A stretch of DNA of 64,000 nucleotides from Shinella curvata (lineage in GTDB: Bacteria > Pseudomonadota > Alphaproteobacteria > Rhizobiales > Rhizobiaceae), in NCBI RefSeq assembly GCF_022899935.1, contig NZ_JALJCJ010000002.1:124001-188000 (forward strand). Direction: 5' to 3'. Positions within the stretch are counted from its first letter, which is position 1, and each line of letters opens with the position of its first letter. Positions 61,514 through 64,000 of the stretch are shown here, piece by piece. The notes below the pieces were generated by a model, which was given only the letters and a program-made list of their open reading frames with translations, did not search any database and was not told the DNA's origin. A program made the position numbers and the translations under genes.

Positions 61514-61870
61514 GTGACATCTCTCGCGATCAGAACGTTCGCCGCCCTTGCTGCGGCGGCCATGCTCATCTCTGTGCCTGCCGCTTACGCTGCCGGCCAG
61601 AAGTTCGATATCAAGAACGACTCCGAATACATCATCGACGGCTTCTATACCGGCGAGGGCGGCGAATGGAGCGCCAACTGGATGAATTTCAAGCTCAATG
61701 GCGGCGAAAGCGCCAATATGGAGTTCAACTACGACGGCCCGTGCGACATCGAATTCTATGTCACCTGGGAAGCCGAGGATGGTTCAAGCATCAAGGGCGA
61801 CGAGACGACGATCAACATCTGCGAAGCCAGCACCATCTATTTCGACGGCAAGCAGGCGACCTACGACTGA
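61514..61870 (+). CDS. Small secreted protein, unknown
   Basis: 118 residues from a GTG at 61514; a TTG at 61466 could extend it. A signal peptide ends near AYA/AG. The mature part, QKFDIKNDSEYIIDGFYTGEGGEWSANWMNF and SANMEFNYDGPCDIEFYVTWEAEDG, is an acidic beta-rich domain with two cysteines and no recognised family. It is probably periplasmic. Followed by a strong terminator. Confidence 0.7.
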   Translation: MTSLAIRTFAALAAAAMLISVPAAYAAGQKFDIKNDSEYIIDGFYTGEGGEWSANWMNFKLNGGESANMEFNYDGPCDIEFYVTWEAEDGSSIKGDETTINICEASTIYFDGKQATYD

Positions 61871-61903
61871 TCGTATTCATCGCAGGATAGGATAGAACGG
61901 ACC

Positions 61904-61932
61904 CCCGGCATGGCAGCATGCCGGGTTTTTTT
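61904..61932 (+). terminator. Terminator between convergent genes
   Basis: CCCGGCATG / CATGCCGGG, a perfect 9-bp stem with loop GCAG and seven T residues, ending at the 3' edge of the convergent acetyltransferase gene. Confidence 0.9.
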
Positions 61933-62506
61933 ATGGCGTGGTGATGTCGAGCCGCATGGCGCAGCGCGTGTCGCGCCGCAGACCGTGGGCATCCTCGAGA
62001 TCGAGCAGATCCCGCAGGCGCGGCGAAAGTGCCTCCTCCTCCAGCATGCGAAACCCGAGCCGCTCGTAGAACGGGCAATTCCAGGGAATGGTGCGGAAGG
62101 TGGTGAGCGTGACGGCCTCGAGGCCTTGCCGCGTTGCGCTGTCGATCGCGTATGCGATCAGCTTGCGGCCGATGCCGAAACCCTGATGCAGGTGGTCGAC
62201 GGAGATTTCGCAGATATGCAGGTCCCGGCCGGAAATCTCCGCGCTCAGGAAGCCGAGCGGATGATCGCCATCATCGACGGCCACCCAGTTCGTTCCGGCC
62301 GCAAGGAGCGCGTGATGCACCTCCGCACTCTGCACCTCGCCGACCGCAAGCCAGGAAAAGGCTTCGATCAGCCGAAAAGCCTGCGCGGCCGAGCGCTCGA
62401 TCTGGCGCAGCGCCTCTACATCGGCGTCGCGTACAGGGCGGATCGTCACGCCGGTCGGGCCGGACTTGACGAGGGGAACGCCGTCCAGCGGCAGCTGCGT
62501 TACCAT
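61931..62506 (-). CDS. GNAT-family N-acetyltransferase
   Basis: 191 residues. Acetyl-CoA binding segment ICEISVDHLHQGFGIGRKLIAYAIDSATRQGL (Q/RxxGxG/A) and the downstream LTTFRTIPWNCPFYERLGFRML are the standard GNAT motifs A and B. It transfers acetyl to an unknown small molecule or protein. Its start overlaps the stop of the LysR gene by seven bases, so it is probably co-transcribed with that regulator. Confidence 0.88.
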   Translation of the reverse strand: MVTQLPLDGVPLVKSGPTGVTIRPVRDADVEALRQIERSAAQAFRLIEAFSWLAVGEVQSAEVHHALLAAGTNWVAVDDGDHPLGFLSAEISGRDLHICEISVDHLHQGFGIGRKLIAYAIDSATRQGLEAVTLTTFRTIPWNCPFYERLGFRMLEEEALSPRLRDLLDLEDAHGLRRDTRCAMRLDITTP

Positions 62507-63453
62507 CCCGGCAGGATATTCCCGGTCCGCAGGCGCGCCACGCGCGGGAAGACTTTAACATCCGCCTCCGGCAGCTCATCGGCCGCCGCCAACGGCGTGA
62601 TGTTGTCGAGGCAGGCGGTGATGTGGCTGGTGATGGCATTTGACAGCGACGGCGAAAGGCCCGGCCGGCGCATGATGCCGATCTGGACGGGGGCAAGCGG
62701 CGGAAAACCGTCCGCCTGCGTCAGCACCTTCATGCCGGGTCGCAGCGCTGATTCCGGCAGCACCGAGACGGCCATGCCGGCCATTACCGCCGCCGCGACG
62801 ACGGTGGAGGACCAGCTGGTGAACAGAACCTGATAGTCGCGCCCGACGGAATCGAGCGCCGCGCAGGCGATCTGCCGCCACTGGCAATCCCGCCGCCCCA
62901 CGGCAAGCGGCACTGGCGCGTTTTCCGGCAGCGGATGATTGGCCGACATCACCCAGCAGAGCGGCTCGGTGCGCACCACGTCCGAATGGCGCTGGCGCGG
63001 ATTGTGTGTCACCAGCGCGATGTCAAGTTCGCCCTTGGCCATCTTCTCCGCGAGGTCCACCGAGGGCTCGCAGACGATGTAGAGCTCGACATTCGGATGG
63101 GTTTTCGCAAACCGCATGATGATCTCAGGCATGTAGCGGTCGGCATAGTCATCCGGGGTGCCGATACGCAACATGCCTTCCAGGCGGTTGTCGTCGAAGG
63201 CGGCGATCGCTTCGTTGTTGAGGCGCAGCATGCGGCGCGCGTAGTTCAACAGGCGCTCGCCCTCGGCGGTCAGGCGGTTGCCGCGCCCGTCTTTCATGAA
63301 GAGCTGTTTGCCGATGCGTTCTTCCAGACGGCGCATCTGCATGGAAACGGCTGACTGGGTCTTGAACACCCGCTCGGCCGCGCGCGTGAAACTTCCGGTA
63401 TCGGCAATCGCGACGAAGGTCTGCAGCTGGTCGATGTCTAGCGGAGCGGACAT
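62500..63453 (-). CDS. LysR-family transcriptional regulator
   Basis: 317 residues from the ATG at 63453 (GGGTGA upstream); an ATG at 63465 would add four residues. The DNA-binding domain is LDIDQLQTFVAIADTGSFTRAAERVFKTQSAVSMQMRRLEERIGKQLF, followed by a periplasmic-binding-protein-like effector domain (LRIGTPDDYADRYMPEIIMRFAKTHPNVELYIVCEPSVDLAEKMAKGELDIALV). Effector unknown. It is transcribed with the overlapping acetyltransferase. Confidence 0.92.
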   Translation of the reverse strand: MSAPLDIDQLQTFVAIADTGSFTRAAERVFKTQSAVSMQMRRLEERIGKQLFMKDGRGNRLTAEGERLLNYARRMLRLNNEAIAAFDDNRLEGMLRIGTPDDYADRYMPEIIMRFAKTHPNVELYIVCEPSVDLAEKMAKGELDIALVTHNPRQRHSDVVRTEPLCWVMSANHPLPENAPVPLAVGRRDCQWRQIACAALDSVGRDYQVLFTSWSSTVVAAAVMAGMAVSVLPESALRPGMKVLTQADGFPPLAPVQIGIMRRPGLSPSLSNAITSHITACLDNITPLAAADELPEADVKVFPRVARLRTGNILPGW

Positions 63454-63729
63454 AAAGTCACCCATAAGATTGTTTGATTGATACTATTAGAAACATTCGT
63501 TGGACTGATCAATGAGATTCTGCGAAAAAGCAATTGTTGAACGATAGGTCTCAAGTTGATCCATCGCTCGACGGGATATGCCGTCCAGCTCCGACCTCCG
63601 CCGGACGGCTCTTCTTCAACCATTATTTTTTGAACCGCCGCTCAAACCCTGTGAGCGGCGAATGATCACGGGCGTCTGCGAAGCCCCATCGAAGGACGAT
63701 GGATCGCCGAGCCGGAAAGGAGAAATGCC
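63454..63729. other. Divergent promoter region of lysR and the second DUF1127 gene
   Basis: About 275 bases. It holds a perfect 8-bp hairpin (CGCCGCTC at 63636, GAGCGGCG at 63653) that on the minus strand is followed by AAAAAATAAT rather than T, so its role is unclear. No gene seen. Confidence 0.5.
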
Positions 63730-64000
63730 ATGCGCATGATCGACCGCAAGATGGAAATCGATATCCTCGCAACGCGCCGTCCGGCCCCGAACCTCTTTGC
63801 CCGCGTCAGCAATGCCGCCGCCAAATTTGTCCGCGCATGGCAGAACCGTCGCGTGATCAACCGCCTGAATGAACTCGACGACCACCAGCTCTACGATATG
63901 GGGCTGTGCCGCAGCGACGTTCAGGACGTCCGCGCCGCATCCTTCTTCACGGATGCCGGCCTGCATCTGACGATCGCCTCGCGCGAACGCGCCCGTCGTC
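63730..64000 (+). CDS. DUF1127 domain protein, C-terminus beyond window
   Basis: The first 90 residues of a gene cut by the window end; ATG after AAAGGAG. A ~30-residue N-terminal extension precedes a DUF1127 core: AWQNRRVINRLNELDDHQLYDMGLCRSDV, the same pattern as the 48-residue protein at 41709. After the core the protein continues (RAASFFTDAGLHLTIASRERARR). If the local arrangement holds, another sRNA array could follow outside the window. Confidence 0.85.
   Translation, partial: MRMIDRKMEIDILATRRPAPNLFARVSNAAAKFVRAWQNRRVINRLNELDDHQLYDMGLCRSDVQDVRAASFFTDAGLHLTIASRERARR

Overview
The window is high-GC alphaproteobacterial chromosome, most likely from the family Rhizobiaceae (Rhizobium, Agrobacterium, Ensifer or Shinella relatives). 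Evidence for this is the carboxyspermidine polyamine pathway, a RIME-like palindromic element, a DUF1127 gene followed by CCUCCUCCC 'cuckoo' small-RNA hairpins, several short Rrf2 and XRE regulators, and many ABC importers. Genus and species cannot be fixed from the sequence alone. No phage, integrase, transposase, CRISPR array or rRNA was seen. The only tRNA is tRNA-Gln(CTG).

Layout. 1-3.6 kb: end of a cysteine-synthase-family gene, a divergent-type amidohydrolase and a nitric-oxide style module (NsrR-like regulator, group III truncated globin, DUF6522). 3.9-6.0 kb: a secreted DUF4360 protein and a DUF4360/autotransporter-barrel fusion. 6.2-8.9 kb: methionine importer metQNI. 8.9-11.1 kb: LVIVD-repeat protein and a small serine hydrolase. 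11.1-23.6 kb: a sulfur-scavenging block with tauABC-type importer, two Rrf2 regulators (one frameshifted), an SfnB-like flavoenzyme, two related FAD/NAD(P)-binding proteins and sbp-cysTWA. Five genes in this block share a short palindrome (CTA-N9-TAG or similar) in their promoters. 23.6-27.8 kb: amidase and carboxyspermidine dehydrogenase/decarboxylase. 28.0-31.2 kb: MerR-controlled Zn/Cd/Pb ATPase with a SCO protein. 31.6-34.6 kb: two L,D-transpeptidase-family proteins and a cytosine-deaminase-like amidohydrolase. 34.7-41.9 kb: dimethylglycine-dehydrogenase-type enzyme, a tiny XRE/membrane-protein operon with twin operators, chrA, an XRE-cupin regulator divergent from an aminotransferase, and DUF1127 plus the sRNA hairpin array. 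42.4-47.6 kb: modABC, modE, an omega-aminotransferase and its divergent XRE-cupin regulator.

47.7-53.2 kb is the accessory-looking part. It holds an RTX protein, YegP, a small membrane-anchored protein and a two-gene cassette: an RNase J-like beta-CASP metallo-hydrolase translationally coupled to a PD-(D/E)XK nuclease-like protein, next to tRNA-Gln. This cassette is the best candidate for an undescribed system. 53.4-64.0 kb returns to housekeeping genes: ppx/gppA, rlmE, a VOC protein, an MFS exporter, a Tat-exported metallo-beta-lactamase-fold protein, guaB, small secreted proteins, MAPEG, GNAT, a LysR regulator and a second DUF1127 gene cut by the window end.

Functionally the window is dominated by import and use of sulfur compounds (methionine, taurine/sulfonates, sulfate), molybdate uptake, metal efflux and amine/amino-acid catabolism, each with a nearby dedicated regulator whose DNA site can often be read in the sequence.
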